64,000 nt of DNA from Chondrosia reniformis (lineage: Eukaryota > Porifera > Demospongiae > Chondrillida > Chondrillidae): the NCBI GenBank assembly GCA_947172415.1, contig OX359196.1, forward strand, positions 5,953,901 to 6,017,900. Direction: 5' to 3'. Both the position numbers and the translations under genes were made by a program. Each line of letters opens with the position of its first letter. Positions within the stretch are counted from its first letter, which is position 1. The notes under the pieces were generated by a model, which saw nothing but the letters and a program-made list of their open reading frames with translations, had not been told where the DNA came from and did no database searches. This document shows positions 28,701-39,200 of the stretch, piece by piece.

Positions 28701-29225
28701 CCGGAAATTGAAATTGATGGCAAAAGATTCATAAATTGAGGAGCGTTATCATTGATATCTGTTACTGAAATCTGTACGCTTAGAGAAGACATTGCATTAT
28801 TCAAACTGTAACTGATAGTGTAAGTCTTCATGTCTTCTCCATACAAGCTAACCATTGCTTCTCTGTCTAGTGTACCATTCGTTAGGATTTCTCCGGTCGG
28901 GCTTATTAGAAAGAAATTGTCTACTTCTTCAAAACTGTGCAAAACGAAAATATAAATAAAAGTTATCAGGTATTCTACCACAAATAGATAACTTAATTTG
29001 CACAGTAAAGTAGAGTACATTTAATATTTATCTAATGGTATAACGAGAAATAACTATAAAATTGCTGGCATCTAGGACTCACGCATAGTTAGTAGCTCCG
29101 TCAATGTGGATGTTCTTAACCGAATGGTTTGGAGGTACTCCTTCCTCCACGTCCACATAATATTGTTGAGAACGCGATATTGCAACAAGAATAGCAAATA
29201 GGGAAACTAATAAAGCGTTCTTCAT
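19768..29225 (-). CDS. Transmembrane cadherin with EGF and LamG domains
   Basis: Exons read on the minus strand: 29225-29083 (ATG, signal peptide), 28934-26648, one unresolved small exon, 24110-23809, 23570-23491, 23129-23061, 22398-19768; about 1,845 aa. The ectodomain has about six cadherin repeats (DINDNAPQF, DENDNTPVF, DVNEAPKF linkers), two EGF modules (about 27150-26915) and two LamG-like domains spread over the small exons. One membrane helix lies at about 21969-21890, ending in a CCCC cluster followed by basic residues. The roughly 660-residue cytoplasmic tail is Ser/Pro/His-rich with an 11-residue repeat. I see no beta-catenin-binding motif of classical cadherins. Likely a cell-surface adhesion receptor; ligand and tail partner unknown. 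The exon joining 26648 to 24110 must have length 2 modulo 3 and is not certain. Confidence 0.87.
20225..20530 (-). repeat. 33-bp coding repeat in cadherin tail
   Basis: About nine in-frame copies of a 33-bp unit encoding an 11-residue motif of the type VTEGVRSPSRH. Units come as two VTEG, one AAEG-IRSPNRH and one AAEG-VRSPSRH, and this block of four (132 bp) occurs twice in a row, so there is a higher-order repeat. Each unit has an RSPxR core that could be a proline-directed kinase or 14-3-3 type site (inference). Confidence 0.93.
22399..23060. other. Intron of cadherin 2
   Basis: Intron between exons 23129-23061 and 22398-19768 with good splice sites (GTAAGT and TTTATAG on the minus strand). 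AT-rich, with a short A run and a G-rich patch near 22757; no gene or repeat array seen. Confidence 0.7.
24111..26647 (-). other. Large intronic region of cadherin 2 with an unplaced small exon
   Basis: The upstream exon ends in phase 0 and the downstream exon starts needing two bases, so a small exon must lie here. Two candidates satisfy phase and splice sites: 24535-24513 (23 nt, CACAG before, GTGTGT after) and 25492-25458 (35 nt, CTCAG before, GTATGT after). Neither gives a clearly better LamG strand, so I leave it open. The rest is AT-rich with many TACGTA-type motifs and no other gene. Confidence 0.4.
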
Positions 29226-30260
29226 TACTTCACCAGTCATAATCCGCTTCTCAACTGATCATCCTGTTAGCGATCGAGCATTCTGCGGCATTTGAGCTAT
29301 TTCCTCATAAATAAATTCATAGACGCCTAAACACTATTCATAGTTATCCTAAGCATTCCTAAATTGTAAATATGGTGGATTTCTCAAATCTTTTGAATGT
29401 AAGCTTTTGAAAGGATCATCTTTAGAGCGTCTGAAGACGCAGTTTGTTGTTTTTTCTTTGCTGTCAGACGAGTCACTGAAGAAGACCCTCAGGGTCGAAA
29501 CGTCTGACAGCAAAGAAGAAACAAACTGCGTTTTTTAGACGCTCTAAAAGTCGAAAGATGATCCTTTCAAAATATAGGTTCGACGCAGTTAGAAGGAATC
29601 CTTACTCTATTAAGACTTTCTTCTAGTGACATTTTCATTGTACATTCAGAGAAGGAATGGTCCTTTAAATTTGTTTTTGTATTTGGTTAAAGTGGTGTTA
29701 ACAGAAAGAGGGATTGGTCATAGCATTAATGTTGCAGTATATTGGGCCAAAAATTATACACTAAAGATGGCTTTCTAATGTTCAAACTCATATTTTCAAA
29801 AGAGCACAGTATAGAAGTAGAGCATATATAGATTGCATTTAGAGACATCTGGTTCCTTCTTCCTTCTGGGTTTGGGATTGATGCCTGGGGTGTGGCTATA
29901 GTCGGGAAATATCTTGCCAACAGGGTTAATGATATTCATATATAGCAGCTGACTCAGCAAACTTGGAGAATGAGTTTGCATTTACATTCTAGGGCATGCC
30001 TCAGGAAACTTCAGAATGCTTTATGTATCAACATTTATGTAGATGTACTGCATTCAGTAAGATAGACTATTTTTTAAATGTATGCACATATACGTACATA
30101 TATATAGAGCGAGGATCCTGGAATGTTCATCCCTGGTCCACAAATTTTGTGCACTAAGTTGATAACAAATTGTACACAAAATCTTGATCCAACAAATTCT
30201 TACATGAATTATCTAATCCAAAATAGTTGAACATGGAAACACAAGAGAAACAAAGGAAGG
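29226..30260. other. Upstream region of cadherin 2 and 3' flank of GRAF-like gene
   Basis: About 1 kb between two genes on the minus strand. It holds a foldback element (29405-29571) and otherwise AT-rich sequence. The promoter of the second cadherin and the 3' UTR of the GRAF-like gene must both fall here. Confidence 0.6.
29405..29571. mobile_element. Foldback (MITE-like) element with ribozyme-like loop
   Basis: An imperfect inverted repeat of about 167 bp: left arm 29405-29470, right arm 29501-29571, matching over about 65 bp with small gaps (outer ends TTTTGAAAGGATCATCTTT and its complement, inner ends GCTGTCAGACG and its complement). The 30-base centre contains CACTGAAGA, a perfect 5-bp stem GACCC/GGGTC with loop TCA, then GAAA. 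It encodes nothing. It sits about 180 bp upstream of the cadherin 2 start codon. Confidence 0.8.
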
Positions 30261-33200
30261 TCAGTTGAGCTTATCAGGTAAAAATTCAATGTAGTTGTAG
30301 GGAACTAGTCCTGACTCTCCATTAACTAAATTGGCTTGGTACCATCCATCTTCTTCTGTCTGGACAACTAAGGGAAATAACATATACGTACGTACTTACT
30401 ATGATAGGTGTGCTAGTTGCTATGATAGGTGTGCTAGTTACTATGATAGGTGTGCTAGTTGCTATGATAAATGTGCTAGTTGCTATGATAGGTGTGCTAG
30501 TTGCTATGATAAATGTGCTAGTTGCTATGATAGGTGTGCTAGTTACTATGATAGGTGTGCTAGTTGCTATGATAGGTGTGCTAGTTGCTATGATAGGTGT
30601 GCTAGTTACTATGATAGGTGTGCTAGTTGCTATGATAGGTGTGCTAGTTGCTATGATAGGTGTGCTAGTTGCTATGATAGGTGTGCTAGTTGCTATGATA
30701 GGTGTGCTAGTTGCTATGATAGGTGTGCTAGTTGCTATGATAGGTGTGCTAGTTGCATGATAGGTGCGCTAGTTGCTATGATAGGTGTGCTAGTTGCTAT
30801 GATAGGTGTGCTAGTTGCTATGATAGGTGTGCTAGTTGCATGATAGGTGCGCTAGTTGCTATGATAGGTGTGCTAGTTGCTATGATAAATGTGCTAGTTG
30901 CTATGATAGGTGTGCTAGTTGCTATGATAAATGTGCTAGTTGCTATGATAGGTGTGCTAGTTGCTATGATAGGTGCGCTAGTTGCTATGATAGGTGTGCT
31001 AGTTGCTATGATAGGTGTGCTAGTTGCTATGATAGGTGTGCTAGTTGCTATGATAGGTGTGCTAGTTGCTATGATAGGTGTGCTAGTTGCTATGATAGGT
31101 GTGCTAGTTGCTATGATAGGTGTGCTAGTTGCTATGATAGGTGTGCTAGTTACTATGATAGGTGTGCTAGTTGCTATGATAAATGTGCTAGTTGCTATGA
31201 TAGGTGTGCTAGTTGCTATGATAAATGTGCTAGTTGCTATGATAGGTGTGCTAGTTGCTATGATAAATGTGCTAGTTGCTATGATAGGTGTGCTAGTTAC
31301 TATGATAGGTGTGCTAGTTGCTATGATAGGTGTGCTAGTTGCTATGATAGGTGTGCTAGTTACTATGATAGGTGTGCTAGTTGCTATGATAGGTGTGCTA
31401 GTTGCTATGATAGGTGTGCTAGTTGCTATGATAGGTGTGCTAGTTGCTATGATAGGTGTGCTAGTTGCTATGATAGGTGTGCTAGTTGCATGATAGGTGC
31501 GCTAGTTGCTATGATAGGTGTGCTAGTTGCTATGATAGGTGTGCTAGTTGCTATGATAGGTGTGCTAGTTGCATGATAGGTGCGCTAGTTGCTATGATAG
31601 GTGTGCTAGTTGCTATGATAAATGTGCTAGTTGCTATGATAGGTGTGCTAGTTGCTATGATAGGTGTGCTAGTTGCTATGATAGGTGTGCTAGTTGCATG
31701 ATAGGTGCGCTAGTTGCTATGATAGGTGTGCTAGTTGCTATGATAGGTGTGCTAGTTGCTATGATAGGTGTGCTAGTTGCATGATAGGTGCGCTAGTTGC
31801 TATGATAGGTGTGCTAGTTGCTATGATAAATGTGCTAGTTGCATGATAGGTGCGCTAGTTGCTATGATAGGTGTGCTAGTTGCTATGATAGGTGTGCTAG
31901 TTGCTATGATAGGTGTGCTAGTTGCATGATAGGTGCGCTAGTTGCTATGATAGGTGTGCTAGTTGCTATGATAGGTGTGCTAGTTGCTATGATAGGTGTG
32001 CTAGTTGCTATGATAGGTGTGCTAGTTGCATGATAGGTGCGCTAGTTGCTATGATAGGTGTGCTAGTTGCTATGATAGGTGTGCTAGTTGCTATGATAAA
32101 TGTGCTAGTTGCTATGATAGGTGCGCTAGTTGCTATGATAGGTGTGCTAGTTGCTATGATAGGTGTGCTAGTTGCTATGATAGGTGTGCTAGTTGCATGA
32201 TAGGTGCGCTAGTTGCTATGATAGGTGTGCTAGTTGCTATGATAAATGTGCTAGTTGCTATGATAGGTGTGCTAGTTGCTATGATAAATGTGCTAGTTGC
32301 TATGATAGGTGTGCTAGTTGCTATGATAGGTGCGCTAGTTGCTATGATAGGTGTGCTAGTTGCTATGATAGGTGTGCTAGTTGCTATGATAGGTGTGCTA
32401 GTTGCTATGATAGGTGTGCTAGTTGCTATGATAGGTGCGCTAGTTGCTATGATAGGTGTGCTAGTTGCTATGATAGGTGTGCTAGTTGCTATGATAGGTG
32501 TGCTAGTTGCTATGATAGGTGTGCTAGTTGCTATGATAGGTGTGCTAGTTGCTATGATAAATGTGCTAGTTGCTGCACATACCATTGAGAAGAACATCTC
32601 CTTTCCTAAAAGTCAGTTCAGCAGGATCATCAGAAGTACAATCAAACACAGCCTTTGCCTTTTTCCCCTCACTCTTCCACATTTCTTTGAAGCGTTCATC
32701 TTCTCCAGGAACAGATGCTTCCTTTAGGAGCTCCTCGGAGTTACTGTTGCTATAGTGTGCCTTATTGTCCTTTGTTTCAGGTAGATTCTGTTCTGTAGCA
32801 CTCTTCTCTTGAAGTTTGTTTTCTCTCGAAATATTGAAGCCTAGAGAATACAAGGAGACAGTGATGAACAGTCAGACAAGATGTACAAACTAGCTGCCTT
32901 ACTTCCAGTTGACGTCCTTGGTTTTGCCTGCAGGATTGGTGGCTTCTTAGACACTTTACCAGGACCATTAGCAGCAGAATTGCCTTCTGTGAGTGATCCC
33001 CGCTTCCCCTTTGGTCCATCTGGTGGGGGAGGAGGCGGTCTACTTGGGGGTGGGTAGGAGGGCATCCGGGTAACATCTCCACCTTCAGGTGTCTTCTTCT
33101 TGGAAAACTGTGGTGATTGCTGCAGGCTTCCTGCTCGTTGGAGGGGTAGCTCATCCCCGCTTGGGAGGGAAGATGAAGTTCCTGTTTTCTTTAAAATGGC

Positions 33201-36200
33201 AGGTGAAGACTGCTCACTAGGGTCCCTTATACCCTCAAACATCTACAAAAATAAATAGAATACACAGACTTTGCATCAAAATTGATAAGCCACAGCAGCA
33301 ATAGTAGTAGCACATGGAAGCATTGCACAGAAAAGTAAATTTGAAGTTTAAAATCTTATTTCCAACTGGTAAATTGACAGAGAAAAAGTGCACGATTTCA
33401 GCACTGCAGAACCGACATGTACATACATGAGCACTTTCTGTTTTATAGGCTTACATTTACCTCATCAACATGATCAATGAGAACTTCTACAACTTTGTTC
33501 TGATGCTTCAGGTCAATAATGGTTGCCACTGTTTCTCGTTCTGGCCTCATTAAAGTAGGCCCAAAGCAGACAGCAAGATTACTTGGCTTCATGAAATTCT
33601 TATCTGAATGACTGGAAACCCTGAAAAGCATAAAGAATACTTACTGCATATACACAAGTGAAGTGTTACAGAGAGGCTGTTATGCAATTCCCAAAATTGA
33701 TCAGGTGCAACATATAAAGACCAACTTCAAGCTTTGCAACCTACAAGCCTCAAACTGTTTTATTTTGTGTGGAATTATGTTGTGCATGTACACATGGAAC
33801 TAATCTGAAGACTCTTGCATAAAACAGGTAGAATACATACGTACATATGTGTACACCTCTACGGGCCATATTTGGAACACCTCTATGGACTGTATTGGAC
33901 GACCTCTATGGGCCATATTTGGCATGTAGAGTTTTTCAATAAATTTAGGTCAACTGAAGAGTGAAGGTAAAACAGATGTTGCTTCAATACAATTGTCTCG
34001 TAACTATTCAAAAATACATCAATATTGCTCAATAGGATAATTTACATCAGTAAGTGACCTTTTAGTAGTATACTAGACTTTAACATTTAGTCAACATTGT
34101 GATCTTACATACAATACAAGATGATGAATAATAAATTCAGTTTAGTTTGGTACACATTACAAGTCTACAAAATGGGCCAGTCACAGATGGGCCAGTCAAA
34201 CAGCCGTATAAGGTACCATAACTCACTTTGCTAAATGATTCACCAGTAGTTTGAGGACCTCCTGGTTGAGAGTTGGAAGAGAGACAATCAAATCTTTAAT
34301 GGACTCTCTCCTTTTCCCCTCATCATTCACTTCTACAGTGTAGATACAAGAAAAATGGCTGACAGGACCCACCACAGAAAAAGGAACCATCATGATAGGA
34401 CTTACTAGCTGCCTCAATGAAACTGTTGTGGAGGTCAAAGGTCAGCAGTGGCTCTGATAGTTGTTTGCTATGGAGAAAGAGAACCACATTAATGGTATGT
34501 AGGGCAGTATTGGGTAGGGTGGGAGGGAGGTGGGGCGACATTGGGTAGGGTGGGATGGAGGTGGGGCGACATTGGGTAGGGTGGGATGGAGGTGGGGCGG
34601 CATTGGGTAGGGTGGGATGGAGGTGGGGCGGCATTGGGTAGGGTGGGATGGAGGTGGGGCGACATTGGGTAGGGTGGGATGGAGGTGGGGCGACATTGGG
34701 TAGGGTGGGATGGAGGTGGGGCGGCATTGGGTAGGGTGGGATGGAGGTGGGGCGGCATTGGGTAGGGTGGGATGGAGGTGGGATGGACATTGGGTAGGGT
34801 GGGATGGAGGTGGGGCGACATTGGGTAGGGTGGGATGGAGGTGGGGCGACATTGGGTAGGGTGGGATGGAGGTGGGGCGACATTGGGATGGAGGTGGGGC
34901 GGCATTGGGTAGGGTGGGATGGAGGTGGGGCGGCATTGGGTAGGGTGGGATGGAGGTGGGGCGACATTGGGTAGGGTGGGATGGATGGACATTGGGTAGG
35001 GTGGGATGGAGGTGGGGCGACATTGGGTAGGGTGGGATGGAGGTGGGGCGACATTGGGTAGGGTGGGATGGAGGTGGGGCGACATTGGGTAGGGTGGGAT
35101 GGAGGTGGGGCGACATTGGGTAGGGTGGGATGGAGGTGGGGCGACATTGGGTAGGGTGGGATGGAGGTGGGGCAGCATTGGGTAGGGTGGGATGGAGGTG
35201 GGGCAGCATTGGGTAGGGTGGGATGGAGGTGGGGCAGGATGGATACTTAATATACATAAGTAAGATGTACATATGTAATAACTGAGATAGGATACATATC
35301 AAGCAGGTGCATGCATGTACATAACTGGAAATACACACCTAAAGTAGTACTTGATGGCGCTGCAAATTATGTGAATATCCCATTCATTTGGGTCATCTAG
35401 GTTTGGTGGAAACTGCTTTCCTTTTGAAAGAAAAGAAAAGTTCCAAACTTGAAAGTATGGAATTGTGTATGTATGCTTTGAGTACCAATGGCATCTTTCA
35501 TTAGTTTTATGGCCCTGTTGACCTGTCCTGGCTTTCTGTACACACCTTCCTCATCCAAACCTCTCTCTTCAACAATATCAATAAACTTCTTAATTCCATT
35601 AACAGCAGCAAGTGTCAGTACTCCAGCTGGAAATGCGGATAGTTGTGGGAAGTGGAGAGGCGGGGGAAGTGGAGAGGCGGGGGAAGTGAAGAGGCGGGGG
35701 AAGTGGAGAGGCGGGGGAAGTGGAGAGGCAGGGGAAGTGGAGAGGCGGGGGAAGTGGAGAGGCGGGGGAAGTGGAGAGGCGGGGGAAGTGGAGAGGCGGG
35801 GGAAGTGGAGAGGCGGGGGAAGTGGAGAGGCGGGGGAAGTGGAGAGGCGGGGGAAGTGGAGAGGCGGGGGAAGTGGAGAGGCGGGGGAAGTGGAGAGGCG
35901 GGGAAAGTGGATAGGTGGAGGAAGTGGAGAGGTGAAGAGGAGATGTGATGAATGGTGAATGGATTAGGGTATATGTACATACGTACATTTATCCGAACGG
36001 GTAGGCATTACTGCATACACCTGGTACAATAAAGAAGGGAACATCACTATTAAATATTTGTAAAACTAAAAGGTATACAAGTTATGAGACTTACTGGTTC
36101 TTTTCCTTCCATTGCATCCATCCATTTCCCTCTGTCATTATTTGATATTGCTTGCACGACAACCTTCTTTGTGGTTCCTTCTGACCTAAAATAATGAGCC

Positions 36201-39200
36201 ACGAGTAATTTAAAACACCATTTCCTACATATGTACTATGTCTAATATATAGTTAAAGGCCTATAGGGACTGACACCTAGTGATAGCTTTGGATAAGGAT
36301 ACAAGAGTCTTTATTCTTCTACTCCACTGGGCCAGACAACTGTTTCTGGGAATACCTCCCTTCCTTAGTGAGTGACTGACCTTGGGAGCCTTTCTATAAG
36401 CTCTTCTTTGAATCCTTAGATCCAATGCATTGAACACCTCCATATTGTTTGTATATATGTGAACATACACAGCATAGTAAATGTGATAAACAAAGTTTAA
36501 AACTAACTGGTTAGGAATCAGCTCAATTTCCATGCAAAACTTTCTGTCCACCTCATCATGTTTGCTTCTGATGCAGCTCTTCACTAGCATAAAGTCTTTC
36601 TACACAAGAAATACATTCCAAAAGTGGTAGCAACAAAGCTGCAAGTGAAACAGATTAACGTACACAGAATTGTCCTTTGCCATCTACTGATATCAATCTC
36701 AACAGTCCAGACTCCTGAGGTCTCTTCTTGAACTGTGCAAAGTACCTCACCCAGCTGGACTGCGCCAGAACACCGATTCCAATTCTCCTCTCATGTACCA
36801 TCAGGTGCCCTTGTATTTTGTAGTCAGGGTGCTGGGAGAGCATCTCCTGGGCCTTGGTCAACACCTGGGTCTTTAAATCATACCGTTTCTTTGTTCCCTC
36901 CAAATACACATCTCTCAGCTATAGATACAACAGATAATTGCTTACTCTGGTCTTCCCAGAAATATATGGTATGTGTAGCTAGCTTACCAGTTGCACCTTA
37001 TGCTGGACCCTATCTACAAATGGCTTCAAACTTGATGTTGTATCGTAGGCTTGGTGGAAGAATGTAGTTATGTCACTAAAGTAACCTATTATCTACACAA
37101 TTGGAAACATTGGATGTCAGTCAATCAAACCACAAGTTGTTCATATCTAAAGATGGATGAATGGTAGGAGGGTGCTAATTAATTGGGGGTAATTCCCCTC
37201 TACCAGCATGTCTCCAATGCTTAGGTAAAATAGAATAAGGGACACTGGGATGTTGCCCATTTAATGAATGATACACTCCAAACTGTGTAGATATGTGTAC
37301 ATACGTATCTATACGTACAACAACAAGTTTACATATAACTTTAATAGGTGCAAATGTGGACTACATTAGTCTAATGTACGTAAGAGCTTGTGGTACATTC
37401 ATATATGTACGTGTCATATAAATGCATGTCCATGTACTAATAATTGCCAACAGACCACCTCTTTCACTTACCTAATAGATTTTCTGTTATACTGATTGTG
37501 TATTTTTATTGTACAGTGTTCTCAGTAGGGGGTGTGGTGGGCTAACAGTGTTCTCAGGGGGTGTGGTGGGCTAACAGTGTTCTCAGTGGGTGTGGTGGGC
37601 TTACAGTGTTCTCAGTAGGGGGTGTGGTGGGCTAACAGTGTTCTCAGGGGGTGTGGTGGGCTAACAGTGTTCTCAGGGGGTGTGGTGGGCTTACAGTGTT
37701 CTCAGTAGGGGGTGTGGTGGGCTAACAGTGTTCTCAGGGGGTGTGGTGGGCTAACAGTGTTCTCAGCAGGGGGTGTGGTGGGCTAACAGTGTTCTCAGTA
37801 GGGGGTGTGGTGGGCTTACTGGTTCCATGAGTTCATACTGCTTCTGGGAGTGAATGTCCTGCATCAGACACACATACTGGAAGGCTGTCTGCTGGAAAGC
37901 TCCGTACTCCTTGACAGGCATCTCATCCTATGAGGTCACATACAGAGAAGTCAACCTTCAAGTGCTCAGACAAGATCTCACTAGAAATGTGTTCCACTCA
38001 CTTCTACAACTCTATCTCCCTTTCTAGATCCCTGGGAAAGTATCTTCTCCAAGGACTGGTAGTACTTCTCTGATGCCTTTTCATATTTCTTTCTTGCCTC
38101 CTAGCAACCAATTACATCAACAATTCCAATTCTACACATACAATTAATACTGGTTGCTAGTGTATTTGTAAGGTTACCTTGCACTCTTGTATGTTGTCCT
38201 TTCTGAATGCTTCTAAATTTCTGACCAATCGATGGGTCATGGTTGTGATCTAAAACAGGTGACAGAACAGCACATAAAATAGAGCAAAGTGAACAAGAGG
38301 CGGCCACACACCAAAGCAGCCCTCGATTCTTCAATGATCTGTAGGGTATCTGAGAATTTTTGCAGTGATTCAACTGTAGGGGGCAGGGCAAGGGAGGTGA
38401 AAGGTTATTTAAGTCATGTGACTATCACATGGGTGGTTACCAAGCAGCTGTTCATCTTCTGATTTTTCACTGCCTTCTGTCTCAAAGGAGAACTTTCCCA
38501 CAGCAGCGGCAAATGACTTTTGAGCATTGGAGTATTCTAGTCAATAAATCCAAACAGTCAATTATTGAAAGAATGCAAGTACATACATACGTATTTACTG
38601 AATAAACTGTACATCACACGAGTATATATTATGAGTAACAACCCAAAACATGTACATAAGGTGGCATTCCACTGATGAAGTTCCGTGGACCGAAACGCCA
38701 TTAAATTCTTGTTTCATAACACTACGGAAGCCCAACAATTAACCGTTATTTATTCAACGTAGCGATGAACCTCTACTCTATCATGTACATAGAGGGAACT
38801 GAAAATGGAATAAATCACAATTTGGATCTAACACTTATACTCATATAGTACATACATATCTGCCTCTAATATACGTATGCTGTATTCTAATAAGAGCCAA
38901 TCCCTATACACACTACGTAATCTTTAGCATAACCTATCTATAGCAAATCATATAATTAAGGTTACATCCATTTTCAATATGACCTCTACGCATAACATCT
39001 ACATATATAGGCATACTATATAGAGCATAGAAAGTCAGTGCATAAAATATGCAAATATCCAATAGAAACTTTTAAGAAGTGAAAAACAGTGAATATGACT
39101 AACTATAACAACAGCAACAGAGGTCAAATACTTCACACACATACACAAACACTCATACACTCACACACACACCATTCCATTACATTCTTTCCCTAATCCT

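Noticed and set aside
30399-32574. Tandem array as a CRISPR array
   Set aside because: There are no unique spacers; units are contiguous, and the context is an animal intron.
30331-32727. Long open frames encoding YDRCASC or MIGVLVA repeats
   Set aside because: They arise because a 21-bp repeat has no stop in several frames on both strands. The array lies inside an intron of the GRAF-like gene and frames shift wherever a 20-bp unit occurs.
34323-35338. Proline/histidine-rich open frames over the 31-bp array
   Set aside because: Three overlapping frames on the minus strand all read the repeat; the real exons (35420-35339 and 34467-34406) flank the array with good splice sites and join RhoGAP sequence in phase.
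35488-35988. Gly/Glu/Arg-rich and Pro/Ser-rich open frames
   Set aside because: Products of the 17-bp minisatellite in an intron; open in several frames on both strands.
38661-38701. A certified hammerhead ribozyme
   Set aside because: The core boxes are present, but an extra A precedes stem II and stem I cannot be formed, so I report it only as a resemblance.
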